Positions 1 to 12,970 of a stretch of 64,000 bases of DNA are shown here, in pieces. The notes below the pieces were generated by a model, which was not told the DNA's origin, ran no database searches, and worked only from the letters and a program-made list of their open reading frames with translations. The position numbers were made by a program, and so were the translations under genes. Each line of letters opens with the position of its first letter. Positions within the stretch are counted from its first letter, which is position 1. Source of the stretch: Xestospongia bergquistia (Eukaryota > Porifera > Demospongiae > Haplosclerida > Petrosiidae). Location: the NCBI GenBank assembly GCA_963965975.1, contig OZ014423.1:3224001-3288000 (forward strand). Reading direction: 5' to 3'.

Positions 1-2855
1 ACTGCTCAGTCTAAAGGACTTTAAGGCTCTTACTAATTAAACAGCTATTAACAGTTTAGTAAGTTAGTTTGCATTAACGCTCTAAAGCCTGTAAGTAAAA
101 GACTTTAGAAGGTTTAGACTATTGAGAGAGGTTTATATAGTAATCTGCGCAGTCTAAAGGACTTTATGGCACTAAGTAAATAAACAGATATTAACAGTTT
201 AGTAAGTTCGTTTGCATTAACGCTCTAAAGTCTTTAAGTTAAAGACTTTAGAAGCTTTAGACTAATGAGAGAAGTTTATAAAGTAAACTGCTCAGTCTAA
301 AGGACTTTATGGCACTAACTAAATAAACAGATATTAACAGTTTAGTAAGTTAGTTTGCATTAACGCTGTAAAGACTTTAAGTTAAAGACTTTAAAGGTTT
401 AGACTATTGAGAGAAGTTTATAAAGTAAACTGCTCAGTCTAAAGGACTTCATGGCACTAACTAAATAAAGAGGTAATATCAGTTTATTAAGTTATTTTGC
501 GTTAACGCTCTAAAGTCTTTAAGTTAAAGACTTTAGAAGGTTTAGGCAGTTCAGAGAATTTTATAAAGTAAACAGCTCAGTCTAAAGGACTTATGGCAAT
601 AACTAAATAAAAAGCTATTAACAGTTTAGTAAGTTAGTTTGCATTAACACTCTAAAGTCTTTAAGTTAAAGACTTTAGAAGGTTTAGACTATTGAGAGAA
701 GTTTATACAGTCAACAGCTTAGTCTAAAGGACTTTATGGCACTTACTAAATAAGCAGATAATAACAGTTTAGTAAGTTTTTTTACATTAAGGCTCTACAG
801 TCTTTAAGTTAAAGACTTTAGAAGGTTTAGACTATTTGAGTGAAGTTTATAAATGAAACTGCTCAGTCTAAAGGACTTTACGGCTCTCACTAATTAAACA
901 GCTATTAACATTTTAGTAAGTTAGTTTGCATTCACGCTCTAAAGCCTGTAAGTAAAAGACTTTAGAAGTTTTAGACTATTGAGAGCACATTATAAAGTAA
1001 ACTGCTCAGTCTAAAGGACTTTATGGCGCTAATAAATAAACAGATATTAACAGTTTCGTAAGTTAGTTTGCATTAACGCTCTAAAGTCTTTAAGATAAAG
1101 ACTTTAGAAGGTCTAGACTAACGAGAGAAGTTTATAAAGTAAACTGCTCAGTCTAAAGGACTTTATGCAACTAACTAAATAAAGAGCTATTAACAGTTTA
1201 GTAAGTTAGTTTGCATTAACGCTCTAAAGTCTTTAAGTTAAAGACTTTAGACGTTTTAGACTAATGAGAGAAGTTTATAAAGTAAACTGCTCAGTCTAAA
1301 GGACTATGTGGCTCGAACAAAATAAATGGCTGTTAACAGTTCAGTAAGTTAGTTTGCATTAACGCTCTAAAGTCTTTAAGATAAAGACTTTAGAAGGTTT
1401 AGACTATTGAGAGAAGTTCATAAAGTGAACTGCTCAGCCTAAAGACCTCATAGCACTAACTAAATAAAGAGCTATTAACAGTTTAGTAAGTTAGTTTGCA
1501 TTAACGCTCTAAAGTCTTTAAGTTAAAGACTTTAAATGTTTAGACTATTGAGAGAATTTTATAAAGTAAACTGCTCAGTCGAAAGGACTTCATGGCACTA
1601 ACTAAATAAACAGCTAATAACAGTTTATTTAGTTATTTTGCGTTAACGCTCTAAATTCTTTAAGTTAAAGACTTTAGAAGGTTTAGGCAGTTCAGAGAAA
1701 TTTATAAAGTAAACAGCTCAGTCTAAAGGACTCTATGGCAATAACTAAATAAACAGCTATTAACAGTTTAGTAAGTTAGTTTGCATTAACGCTCTAAAGT
1801 CATTAAGTTAAAGACTTTAGAAGTTTTAGACTATTGAGAGAAGTTTATAGAGTAAACTGCTCAGTCTAAAGGACTTCATGGCACAAACTAACTAAACAGC
1901 TAATAACAGTTTAGAAAGTTATTTTGCGTTAACGCTCTAAAGTCTTTAAGTTAAAGACTTTAGAAGGTTTAGACTATTGAGAGAAGTTTATAAAGAAAAC
2001 AGCTCAGTCTAAAGGACTTCATGGCAATAACTAAATAAACAGCTATTAACAGTTTAGTAAGTTAGTTTGCATTAACGCTCTAAAGTCTTTAAGTTAAAGA
2101 CTTTAGAAGGTTTAGACCATTGAGAGAAGTTTATAAAGTAAACTGCTCAGTTTAAAGGACTTTATGGCACTAACTAAATAAACAGCTATTAACGGCTTAG
2201 TAAGTTAGTTTGCATTAATGCTCTAAAGTCTTTAAGGTAAAGACTTTAGAAGGTTTAGACTATTGAGTGAAGTTTATAAAGTAAACTGCTCAGTCTAAAG
2301 GACTTTATGGCGCTAACTAATTAAACAGCTATTAACAGTTTAGTAAGTAGTTTGCATTAACGCTCTAAAATCTTTATGTTAAAGACTTTAGAAGGTTCAG
2401 TCTATTGAGAGAAGTTTATAAAGTAATGTGCTCAGTCCAAAGGACTTTATGGCACTAACTAAATAAACAGCTATTAAAAGTTTAGTAAGTTAGCGTGCAT
2501 TAACGCTCTAAAGTCTTTAAGTTAGTGACTTTATAAGGTTTACACTAATGAGAGATGTTTATAAAGAAAACTGCTCAGTCTGAAGGACTTTATGGCACTA
2601 ACTAAATAAACAGCTATTAACAGTTTAGTAAGTTAGTTTGCATTAACTCTCTAAAGTCTTTAAGTTAAAGACTTTAGAAGGTTTAGACTAATGTGAGAAG
2701 ATTATAAAGCAAACTGCTCAGTCTAAAGGACTTGATGGCACTAACTAAATAAAGAGCTATTAACAGTTCAGTAAGTTAGTTTGCATTAACGCTCTGAAGC
2801 CTTTAAGTTAAAGTCTTTAGAAGGTTTAGACTATTGAGAGAAGTTTATAAATTAA
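1..2855 (+). repeat. Higher-order unit I, copy 1 (20 monomers, 2855 bp)
   Basis: The words opening the window (CTTTAAGGCTCTTACTAATT) return at 2856, an offset of 2855 bp or 20 monomers. Other shared private variants are GGCAGTTCAGAG, TTTTGCGTTAACGC, AGTCAACAGCTTAG and GGACTATGTGGCTCG, in the same order in both copies. One pair at 1731 and 4587 (CTCTATGGCAATAAC) confirms an offset of 2856. The first half, to about 1850, is very similar between copies; after that the copies differ by whole-monomer gains and losses. The window may begin inside a longer run of this unit. Confidence 0.9.
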
Positions 2856-5700
2856 ACTGCTCAGTCTAAAGGACTTTAAGGCTCTTACTAATTAAACAGC
2901 TATTAACAGTTTAGTAAGTTAGTTTGCGTTAACGCTCTAAAGCCTGTAAGTAAAAGACTTTAGAAGGTTTAGACTATTGAGAGAGGTTTATAAAGTAAAC
3001 TGCGCAGTCTATAGGACTTTATGGCACTAAGTAAATAAACAGATATTAACAGTTTAGTAAGTTCGTTTGCATTAACGCTCTAAAGTCTTTAAGTTAAAGA
3101 CCTTAGAAGGTTTAGACTAATGAGAGAAGTTTATAAAGTAAACTGCTCAGTCTAAAGGACTTTATGGCACTAACTAAATAAACAGATATTAACAGTTTAG
3201 TAAGTTAGTTTGCATTAACGCTGTAAAGACTTTAAGTTAAAGACTTTAAAGGTTTAGACTATTGAGAGAATTTTATAAAGTAAACTGCTCAGTCTAAAGG
3301 ACTTCATGTCACTAACTAAATAAACAGCTAATATCAGTTTATTTAGTTATTTTGCGTTAACGCTTTAAGTCTTTAAGTTAAAGACTTTAGAAGGTTTAGG
3401 CAGTTCAGAGAAGTTTATAAAGTAAACAGCTCAGTCTAAAGGACTTATGGCAATAACCAAATAAAAAGCTATTAACAGTTTAGTAAGTTAGTTTGCATTA
3501 ACACTCTAAAGTCTTTAAGTTAAAGACTTTAGAAGGTTTAGACTATTGAGAGAAGTTTATACAGTCAACAGCTTAGTCTAAAGGACTTTATGGCACTAAC
3601 TAAATAAGCAGATAATAACAGGTTAGTAAGTTTTTTTACATTAACGCTCTAAAGTCTTTAAGGTAAAGACTTTAGAAGGTTTAGACTATTTGAGTGAAGT
3701 TTATAAATGAAACTGCTCAGTCTAAAGGACTTTACGGCTCTCACTAATTAAACAGCTATTAACATTTTAGTAAGTTAGTTTGCATTAACGCTCTAAAGCC
3801 TGTAAGTAAAAGACTTTAGAAGTTTTAGACTATTGAGAGCAGATTATAAAGTAAACTGCTCAGTCTAAAGGACTTTATGGCGCTAAATAAATAAAAAGAT
3901 ATTAACAGTTTCGTAAGTTTGTTTGCATTAACGCTCTAAAGTCTTTAAGATCAAGACTTTAGAAGGTTTAGGCTAATGAGAGAAGTTTATAAAGTAAACT
4001 GCTCAGTCTAAAGGACTTTATGCAACTAACTAAATAAACAGCTATTAACAGTTTAGTAAGTTAGTTTGCATTAACGCTCTAAAGTCTTTAAGTTAAAGAC
4101 TTTAGACGTTTTAGACTAATGAGAGAAGTTTATAAAGTAAACTGCTCAGTCTAAAGGACTATGTGGCTCGAACAAAATAAATGGCTATTAACAGTTTAGT
4201 AAGTTAGTTTGCATTAACGCTATAAAGTCTTTAAGATAAAGACTTAAGAAGGTTTAGACTAATGAGAGAAGTTCATAAAGTGAACTGCTCAGCCTAAAGG
4301 ACCTCATAGCACTAACTAAATAAACAGCTATTAACAGTTTAGTAAGTCAGTTTGCATTAACGCTCTAAAGTCTTTAAGTTAAAGACTTTAAATGCTTAGA
4401 CTATTGAGAAAATTTTATAAAGTAAACTGCTCAGTCTAAAGGACTTCATTGCACTAACTAAATAAACAGCTAATAACAGTTTATTTAGTTATTTTGCGTT
4501 AACGCTCTAAATTCTTTAAGTTAAAGACTTTAGAAGGTTTAGGCAGTTCAGAGAAATTTATAAAGTAAACAGCTCAGTCTAAAGGACTCTATGGCAATAA
4601 CTAAATAAACAGCTATTAACAGTTTAGTAAGTTAGTTTGCATTAACGCTCTAAAGTCATTAAGTTAAAGACTTTAGAGGGTTTAGACTATTGATAGAAGT
4701 TTATAAAGTAAACAGCTCAGTGTAAAGGATTTCATGGCACTAACTAAATAAACAGCTATTAACAGTTTAGTAAGTTAGTTTGCATTAACGCTCTAAAGTC
4801 TTTAAGTTAAAGACTTTAGAAGGTTTAGACTATTGAGAGAATTTGGTAAAGTAAACTGCTCAGTCTAAAGCACGTTATGACACTAACTAAATAAACAGCT
4901 ATTAACAGTTTAGTAAGTTAGTTTGCATTAACGCTCTAAAGTCTTTAAGGTAAAGACTATAGAATGTTTAGACTATTGAGTGAAGTTTATAAAGTAAACT
5001 GCTCAGTCTAACGGACTTTATGACGCAAACTAATTAAACAGCTATGAACAGTTTAGTAAGTTAGTTTGCATTAACGCTCTAAAGTCTTTAAGTTAAAGAC
5101 TTTAGAAGGTTTACACTATTGAGAGAATTTTATAAAGTAAACTGACCACTCTAAAGGATATTATGGCACTAACAAAATAAACAGCTATTAACGGTTTAGT
5201 AAGTTAGTTTGCATTAACTTTCTAAAGTCTTATGGTAAAGACTTTAGAAGGTTTAGACTATTGAGTGAAGTTTATAAAGTAAACTGCACAGTCTAATGGA
5301 CTTTATGGCACTAACTAATTAAACAGCTATTAACAGTTTAGTAAGTTAGTTTGCATTAACGCTCTAAAGTCTTTAAATTAAAGACTTTAGCAGGTTTAGA
5401 CTATTCAGAGAAGTTTATAAAGTATACTGCTCAGTCTGAACGACTTCATGGCACTAACTAAATAAACAGCTATTAACAGTTTAGTAAGTTAGTTTGCATT
5501 AACGCTCTAAAGTCTTTAAGTTAATGACTTTATAAGGTTTAGACTAATGAGAGATGTTTATAACGTAAACTGCTCAGTCTGAAGGACTTTATGGCACTAA
5601 CTAAATAAAGAGCTATTAACAGTTTAGTAAGTTAGTTTGCATTAACCCTCTGAAGTCTTTAAGTTAAAGACTTTAGAAGGTTTAGACTAATGAGAGAAGT
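2856..5700 (+). repeat. Higher-order unit I, copy 2
   Basis: Second copy of the 20-monomer unit. The offset from copy 1 is about 2855 up to roughly 4710. It then changes to 2713 (2311 against 5024, variant CGCAAACTAATTAAACAG) and to 2999 (2521 against 5520, variant GACTTTATAAGGTT). The steps are close to one and two monomers, so whole monomers were lost and gained after the duplication. The right edge is approximate because the last monomers drift into generic sequence. Confidence 0.8.
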
Positions 5701-6820
5701 TTATAAAGTTAACTGCTCAGTCTAAAGGACTTTATGGCACTAACTAAATAAACAGCTATTAACAGTTTAGTAAGTTAGTTTGCATTAACGCTCTAAAGAC
5801 TTCAAGTTAAAGACTTTAGAAGGTTTAGACTATTGAGAGAAGTTTATAAAGTAAACTGCTCAGTCTAAAGGACTTTATGGCAATAACCAAAATAAGCAGA
5901 TATTAACAGTTTAGTAAGTTAGTTAGCTTTAGCGCTCTAAAGTCTTTAACGTAAAGACATTAGAAGGTTTAGACTATTGAGTGAAGTTTATAAAGTAAAC
6001 TGCTCAGTCTAATGGACTTTAGGGCTCTAACTAATTTAACAGCAACTAACGGTTTAGTAAGTTTGTTTGCATTAACGCTCTAAAGTCTTTAAGTTAAAGA
6101 CTTTAGAAGTGTTAGACTGTTGAAAGAAGTTGTTAAAGTAAACTGCTCAGTCTAAAGGACTCTATGGCAGTTACTAAATAAAGAGCTATTAACAGTTTAG
6201 TAAGTTAGTTTGCATTAACGCTCTAAAGTCTTTAAGTTAAAGACTTGAGAAGGATTACACTAATGAGAGAAGTTTATAAAGTAAACTGCTCAGTCTAAAG
6301 GACTTTATGGCACTAACTAAATAAACAGCTATAAACAGTTTAGTAAGTTAGTTTAAATTAACGCTCTAAAGTCTTTAAGTTAAAGACTTCAAAAGGTTTA
6401 GACTAATGAGAGAAGTTTAAAAAGTAAACTGCTCAGTCTAAAGGACTTTATGGCACAAACTAAATAAACAGCTATAAACAGTTTAGTAAGTTAAATTGCA
6501 TTAACGCTCTAAAGTCTTTAAGTTAAAGACTTTAGAAGTTTAGACTATTGAGAGAAGTTTAAAAGGTAAACTGCTCAGTCTAAAGGTTTTCATGGCACTA
6601 ACTAAATAAACAGCTATTAAAAGTTTAGTAAGTTAGTTTGCATTAACGCTCCAAAGTCTTTAAGTTAAAGTTTTTAGAAGGTTTAGACTGTTGAGAGAAG
6701 TTTAGAAAGTATATTACTCAGTCTAAAGGACATTGTGGCATTAACTAAATAAACAGGTATTAACAGTATAGTAAGTTAGTTTGCATTAACGCTCTAAACT
6801 CTTTAAGTTAAAGACTTTAG
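5700..6820 (+). repeat. Generic monomers between unit I and copy A
   Basis: About eight monomers without a clear partner block elsewhere in the window. They carry some private variants (AAATTGCATTAACG, GTTTAAATTAACG, AAGTTTAAAAAGTAAACTG) but no long ordered match that I could follow. Nothing other than satellite is present. Confidence 0.7.
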
Positions 6821-8978
6821 AAGGTTTAGACTAATGAGAGAATTTTATAAAGTAAACTGCTCCTTCTAAAGGACATTATGGCACTAAGTAAATAAACAGC
6901 TATTAATAGTTTAGTAAGTTAGTTTGCATTAACGCTCTAAAGTCTTTAATTTAAAGACTTTAGAATGTTTAGACTAATGAGAGAAGTTTATAAAGTAAAC
7001 TGCTCAGTCTAAAGGACGTCATGGCAGTAACTAAATAAACAGCTATTAACAGTTTAGTAAGTTAGTTTGCATAAACGCTCTAAAGTGTTTTATTTAAGGA
7101 CTATGGAAGGTTTAGACTATTGAGAGAAGTTTATAAAGTAAACTGCTCTGTGCAAAGGACTTTATGGCACCAAATAAATCGACAATATTAACAGTTTAGT
7201 AATTTAGTTTGCATTAATGCTCTAAAGTCTTTAGGTTAAAGTATTTAGAAGGTTAAGACTATTGACTGAAGTGTATAAAGTAAAATGCTCAGTGTAAAGG
7301 ACTTTATGGCGCTAACTAATGAAACAGCTATTAACAATTTAGAAAGTTAGTTTGCATTAAAGCTCTAAAATCATTAAGTTAATGACTTTAGAAGGTTTAG
7401 ACTATTGAGAGAAGTTGATCAAGTAAACTGCTCGTCTAAAGGACTTTATGGCACTAACTACATAAACAGCTGTTCACAGTTTAGTAAGTTAGTTTGCATT
7501 AACGCTCTAAAGTCTTTAAGTTAAAGACATTAGAAGATTTAGACTATTGAGAGAAGTTTATAAAGTAAACTGCTCAGTCTAAAGGACTATATGACACTAA
7601 CTAAATAAACAGCTGTTACCAGTTTAGTAAGTTAGTTTGCATTAACGCTCTAAAATCTTCAAATTAAAGACTTTAGAAGGTTTAAACTATTGAGAGAAGT
7701 TTATAAGGTAAACTGCTCTGTCTAAAGGACTTTATGGCACTAACTAAATAAACAGCTATTAAAAGTTTCGTAAGTTAGTTTGCATTAACGCTCTAAAGTC
7801 TTTAAGTTAAAGACTTTAGAAGGTTTAGACTACTGAGAGAAGTTTATAAAGTAAACTGCTCAGTCTAAAGAACTTTATGGCACTAACTATATAAGCAGCT
7901 ATTAACAGTTTAGTAAATTATTTTGCATTAATTTTCTAAAGTCTTTAAGTTAAAGACATTACAAGGTTTAGACTATTGAGAGAAGTTTATGAAGTAAACG
8001 GCGCAGTCTAAAGGACTTTATGGCACTAACTAAATAAACAGCTATTAACAGTTTAGCAAGTTAGTTTGCAATATCGTTCTGAAGTCTTTAAGTAAAAGAC
8101 TTTACAAGGTTTAGACTATTGAGAGAATTTTATAATGTAAACTCCTCAGTCTAAAGGTTTTGTGACACTATCTAAACAAACAGATATTAACAGTTTAGTA
8201 AGTTAGTTTGCATTAGCGCTCTAAAGTCTGTAAGTTAAAGACTTTAGTAATTTTAGACTATTGAGAGAAGTTTATTAAGTAAACTGCTCATTATATAGGA
8301 CTTTATGGCACTAACTAAATAAACAGCTATTAACAGTTTAGTAAGTTTGTTTCCATTAACGCTCTAAAGTCTTTAAGATAAAGACTTTAGAAGGTCTAGA
8401 CTATTGAGAGAAGTTTGTAAAGTAAACTGCTCAGTTTAAAGGACTTTATGGCACAAACTAAATAAACAGCTATTAACAGTTTAGTAAGTTAGTTTGCATT
8501 AACAGTCTAAAGTCTTTAAGTTAAAGAGTTTAGAAGGTTTAAACTGTTGAGAGAAGTTTATAAAGTAAACTGCTCATTCTAAAGGACTTTGTGGCACTAA
8601 CTAAATAAACAGCTATTAACAGTTTAGTAAGTTAATTTGCATTAACACTCGAAGGTCTTTAAGATAAAGACTTTAGAAGGTTTAGACTAATGAGTGAAGC
8701 TTATAAAGTAAACGGCTCAGTCTAAAAGACTTCATGGCACTAACTAAATAAACAGCCATTAACAGTTTAGTAAGTTAGTTTGCATTAACGCTCTAAAGTC
8801 TTTAAGTTAAAGACTTTAGAAGGTTTAGAATAATGAGAGAAGTTTTTATAGTAAACTGCTCAGTCTGAAGGACTTTATGGCACTAACTAAATAAACAGCT
8901 ATTAACAGTTTAGTAAGTTTGTTTGCATTAACACTCTAAAGTCTTTAAGTTAAAGAGTTTAGAAGGTTGAGACTATTG

Positions 8979-9691
8979 AATTATGTTTATAAAGTAAACT
9001 CCTCAGTCTAAAGGACTTTATCGCACTAACTAAATAAACAGATGTTAACAGTTTAGTAAGTTAGTTTGCATTAACGCTCTAAAGTCTTTAAGTGAAAGAG
9101 TTTAGAAGGTTTAGACTATTGAGTGAAGTGTATAAAGTAAAATGTCAGTTTAAAGGACTTTATGGCGCTAACTAATGAAGCAGCTATTAACAGTTTAGAA
9201 AGTTAGTTTGCATTAACGCTCTAAAGTCTTTAAGTTAAAGACTTTAGAAGGTTTAGACTATTGAGAGAAGTTTATAAAGTAAACTTCTCGTCTAAAGGAC
9301 TTTATGGCAGTAACTACATAAACAGCTGTTAACAGTTTAGTAAGTTTGTTTGCATTAACGCTCTAAAATCTTTAAGTTAAAGACTTTAGAAGGTTTAGAC
9401 TATTGAGAGATGTTTATAAATTAAACTGCTCAGTCTAAACGACTTTATGGCACTGACGAAATAAACAGCTGTTAACAGTTTAGTAAATTAGTTTGCATTA
9501 ACCCTCAAAAATCTTTAAATTAAAGATTTTAGTAGGTTTAGAATATTGAGAGAAGTTTATAAAGTAAACAGCTCAGTTTAAAGGACTTTATGGCACTAAC
9601 TAAATAAACAGCTATTAAAAGTTTAGTAAGTTCGTTTGCATTAACGCTCTAAAGTCTTTAAGTTAAAGACTTTACAAGGTTTAGACTATTG
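8979..9691 (+). repeat. Five-monomer segment, single copy in A
   Basis: Begins at AATTATGTTTATAAAG and contains the private variants AAAATGTCAGTTTAAAGG, AACTTCTCGTCTAAAGG and TAACCCTCAAAAATC. In copy B the same segment starts at 24921 (offset 15942) but is present three times in tandem. Copy A therefore shows the state before amplification. Confidence 0.85.
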
Positions 9692-10649
9692 AGAGAACTT
9701 TATAAAGTAAACTCCTCAGTCTAAAGGATTTGTGGCACAAACTAAATAAACAGATATTAACAGTCTAGTAAGTTTTTTGCCTTAACGCTGTAAAGTCTGT
9801 AAGATAAAGACTTTAGTAGACTTAGACTGTTGAGAGAAGTTGATGAAGTAAACTGCTCAGTCTAAAGGACTTTATGGCACTAACTAAATAAACAGCTGTT
9901 AACACTTTAGTAAGTTAGTTTGCATTAACGTTCTAAAGTCTTTAAGTTGAAGACTTTAGAACTTTTAGACTATTGAGAGAAGTTTATAAAGTAAACTGCT
10001 CAGTCTAAAGGACTTTATGGCACTAACTAAATGAACAGCTATTAACAGTTTAGTAGGTTAGTTTGCGTTAACGCTCTAAAGTCTTTAAGTTAAATACTTT
10101 ACAATGTTTAGACTATTTAGAGAAGTTTATAAAGTAAACTGTGCAGTTTAAAGGACTTTATGTCACCAAATAAATAAACAGGTATTAACATTTTAGTAAG
10201 TTCGTTTGCATTAACGCTCTAAAGTCTTTAAGTTAAAGACTTTAGAAGGTTTAGACTATTGAGAGAAGATTATAAAGTAAACTGCTAAGTCTAAAGAACA
10301 TTATGGCACTAACTAAATAAACAGCTATTAACAGTTTAGTAAGTTAGTTTGCATTAGCGCTCTAAAGTCTTTAAGTTAAAGACTTTAGAAGGTTTACACT
10401 ACTGAGAGAATTTTATAAAGTAAACTGCTCAGTCTAAAGGACTTTATGGCACTTACTAAATATACAGCTATTAACAGTTTAGTAAGTTAGTTTGCATTAA
10501 CGCTCTAAAGTCTTTAAGGTAAAGACTTTAGAAGGTTTAGACCAATGAGAGAAGTTTAAAAAGTGAACTGCTCAGTCTAAAGGACTTTATGGCACTAAAT
10601 AAGTACACAGCTATTAGCTATTTTGTAAGTTAGTTTGCATTAACGCTCT

Positions 10650-11510
10650 AAAGTCTTTAAGTTAAAGACTTTAGAAGGTTTAGACTATTGAGAGATGTTT
10701 ATAAAGTAAACTGCTCAGTCTAAAGAACTTTGTGGCACTAACTATATAAGCAGCTATTAACGGTTTAGTAAATTATTTTGCATTAATTTTCTAAAGTCTT
10801 TAAGTTAAAGACTTTACAAGGTTTAGACTATTGAGAGAAGTTTATGAAGTAAACGGCGCAGTCTAAAAAACTTTATGGCACTAACTAAATAAACAGCTTT
10901 TAAAAGTTTCGTAAGTTAGTTTGCATTAACGCTCTAAAGTCTTTAAGTTAAAGACTTTAGAAGGTTTAGACTACTGAGAGAAGTTTATAAAGTAAACTGC
11001 TCAGTCTAAAGAACTTTATGGCACTAACTATATAAGCAGCTATTAACAGTTTAGTAAATTATTTTGCATTAATTTTCTAAAGTCTTTAAGTTAAAGACTT
11101 TACAAGGTTTAGACTATTGAGAGAAGTTTATGAAGTAAACGGCGCAGTCTAAAGGACTTTATGGCACTAACTAAATAAACAGCTATTAACAGTTTAGCAA
11201 GTTAGTTTGCAATATCTTTCTGAAGTCTTTAAGTAAAAGACTTTACAAGGTTTAGACTATTGAGAGAATTTTATAATTTAAACTCCTCAGTCTAAAGGTT
11301 TTGTGACACTATCTAAACAAACAGATATTAACAGTTTAGTAAGTTAGTTTGCATTAGCGCTCTAAAGTCTGTAAGTTAAAGACTTTAGTAATTTTAGACT
11401 ATTGAGAGAAGTTTATTAAGTAAACTGCTCATTATAAAGGACTTTATGGCACTAACTAAATAAACAGCTATTAACAGTTTAGTAAGTTAGTTTCCATTAA
11501 CGCTCTAAAG
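10650..11510 (+). repeat. Six-monomer insertion in copy A (about 857 bp)
   Basis: Copy B passes directly from sequence matching 10.65 kb to sequence matching 11.51 kb at about 28020, and the offset drops from 17359 to 16502 (857 bp, six monomers). The same uninterrupted order occurs again at about 29640-29760, which supports B as the older state. The inserted monomers carry CTATATAAGCAGC, AATTTTCTAAAGTC and TGTGACACTATCTAAAC. These also sit at 7.86-8.3 kb (offset 3141 at 8161/11302), so the source was probably within copy A. Confidence 0.75.
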
Positions 11511-12280
11511 TCTTTAAGTTATAGACTTTAGAAGGTTTACACTATTGAGAGAATTTTATAAATTAAACTGCGCAGTCTAAAGGACTTTATGGCACTAACT
11601 AAATAAACAGCTATTAACAGTTTAGTAAGTTAATTTGCATTAAATTTTAAAGTCTTTACGTTAAAGACTATAGAAGGTTTAGACTATTGAGAGAATTTTA
11701 TAAAGTAAACTGCTCAGTCTAAAGGACTTTATGGCGCTAACTTATGAAACAGGTATTAACAGTTTAGTAAGTTAGTTTGCATGAACGCGCTAAAGTCTTT
11801 AAGTTAAAGACTTTACAAGGTTTAGACTATTGAGAGAAGTTTATGAAGTAAACTGTGCAGTCTAAAGGACTTTATTAAACTAACTAAATAAAGAGTTATC
11901 GACATTTTAGTAAGTTAGTTTGCATTAACGCTCTAAAGTCTTTATGTTAAAGACTTTAGAAGTTTTAGACTATTGAGGGAAGTTCATAAAGTAAACTGCT
12001 CAGTCTAAAGGACTTTATGGTACTAACTAAATAAACAGCTATTAACAGTTTAGTAAGTTAGTTTGCATTAACGCTCTAAAGTCTTTAAGTTAAAGACTTT
12101 AGAAGGTTTATACTATTGAGAGAAGTTTATAAAGTAAACTGCTCAGTCTAAAGGACTTTGTGGTACTAAATAAATAAACAGCTGTTAACAGTTTAGTAAG
12201 TTACTTTGCATTAACGCTCTAAAGTCTTTAAGTTAAAGACTTTAAAAGGTTTACTCTAATGAGAGAAGTTTACAAAGTTA

Positions 12281-12398
12281 ACTGCTCAGTCTAAAGGACT
12301 TTATGGCAGTAACTAAATAAACAGCTATAAACAGTTTAGTATGTTAGTTGGCAATAACACTCTAAAGTCTTTAAGTTAAAGAATATAGAAGGAAATAA
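12281..12398 (+). repeat. 118-bp short monomer, type T1 (copy A, first)
   Basis: Lacks about 25 bp between AGAAGG and ATAAAG, which removes TTTAGACTATTGAGAG. The junction reads GAATATAGAAGGAAATAAAG. The same deletion, with the same flanking variants, is at 28782-28899 in copy B. A sister version is at 13686-13802 and 30330-30446. The loss takes out the left arm of the junction-spanning inverted repeat. Confidence 0.88.
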
Positions 12399-12970
12399 AG
12401 TGCTCAGTCTAAAGGATTTAATGGGACTATCTAAGTACACAGTTATTAACTGTTAAGTAAGTTAGTTTGCATTGATGCTCTAAAGTCTTTGAGTTAAAGA
12501 CTTTAGAAGGTTAAGACTATTGAGAGAAGTTTATAAAGTAAACTGCGCAGTCTAAAGGACTTTTTGGCACTAAATAAATAAACAGCTATTAACAGTTTAG
12601 TAAGTTAGTTTGCATTCACGCTCTAAATTCTTTAATTTAAAGACTTTAGAAGGTTTAAACTATTGACTGAAGCTTATAATGTAAACTGCTCAGTCTAAAG
12701 GACTTAATGGGTCTAACTAAGCAAACTGCTATTAACAGTTTAGTAAGTTTGTTTGCAATAACGCTCTAAAGTCTTTAAGTTAAAGCCTTTACAAGGTTTA
12801 GGCTATTTAGTGAAGTTTATAGAGTAAACTGCTCATTCTAAAGGACTTAATGGCTCTAACTAATTAAACAGCTATTGACAGTTTAGTAAGTTAGTTTGCA
12901 TTAACGCTCTAAAGTCATTAAGATAAAGACTTTAGAAGGTTTAGACCAATGAGAGAAGTTTAAAAAGTAA

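Noticed and set aside
12281-12398. Short monomers as insertion-site scars of a mobile element
   Set aside because: The junctions are plain deletions between short similar words, with no target-site duplication, terminal repeats or foreign bases.
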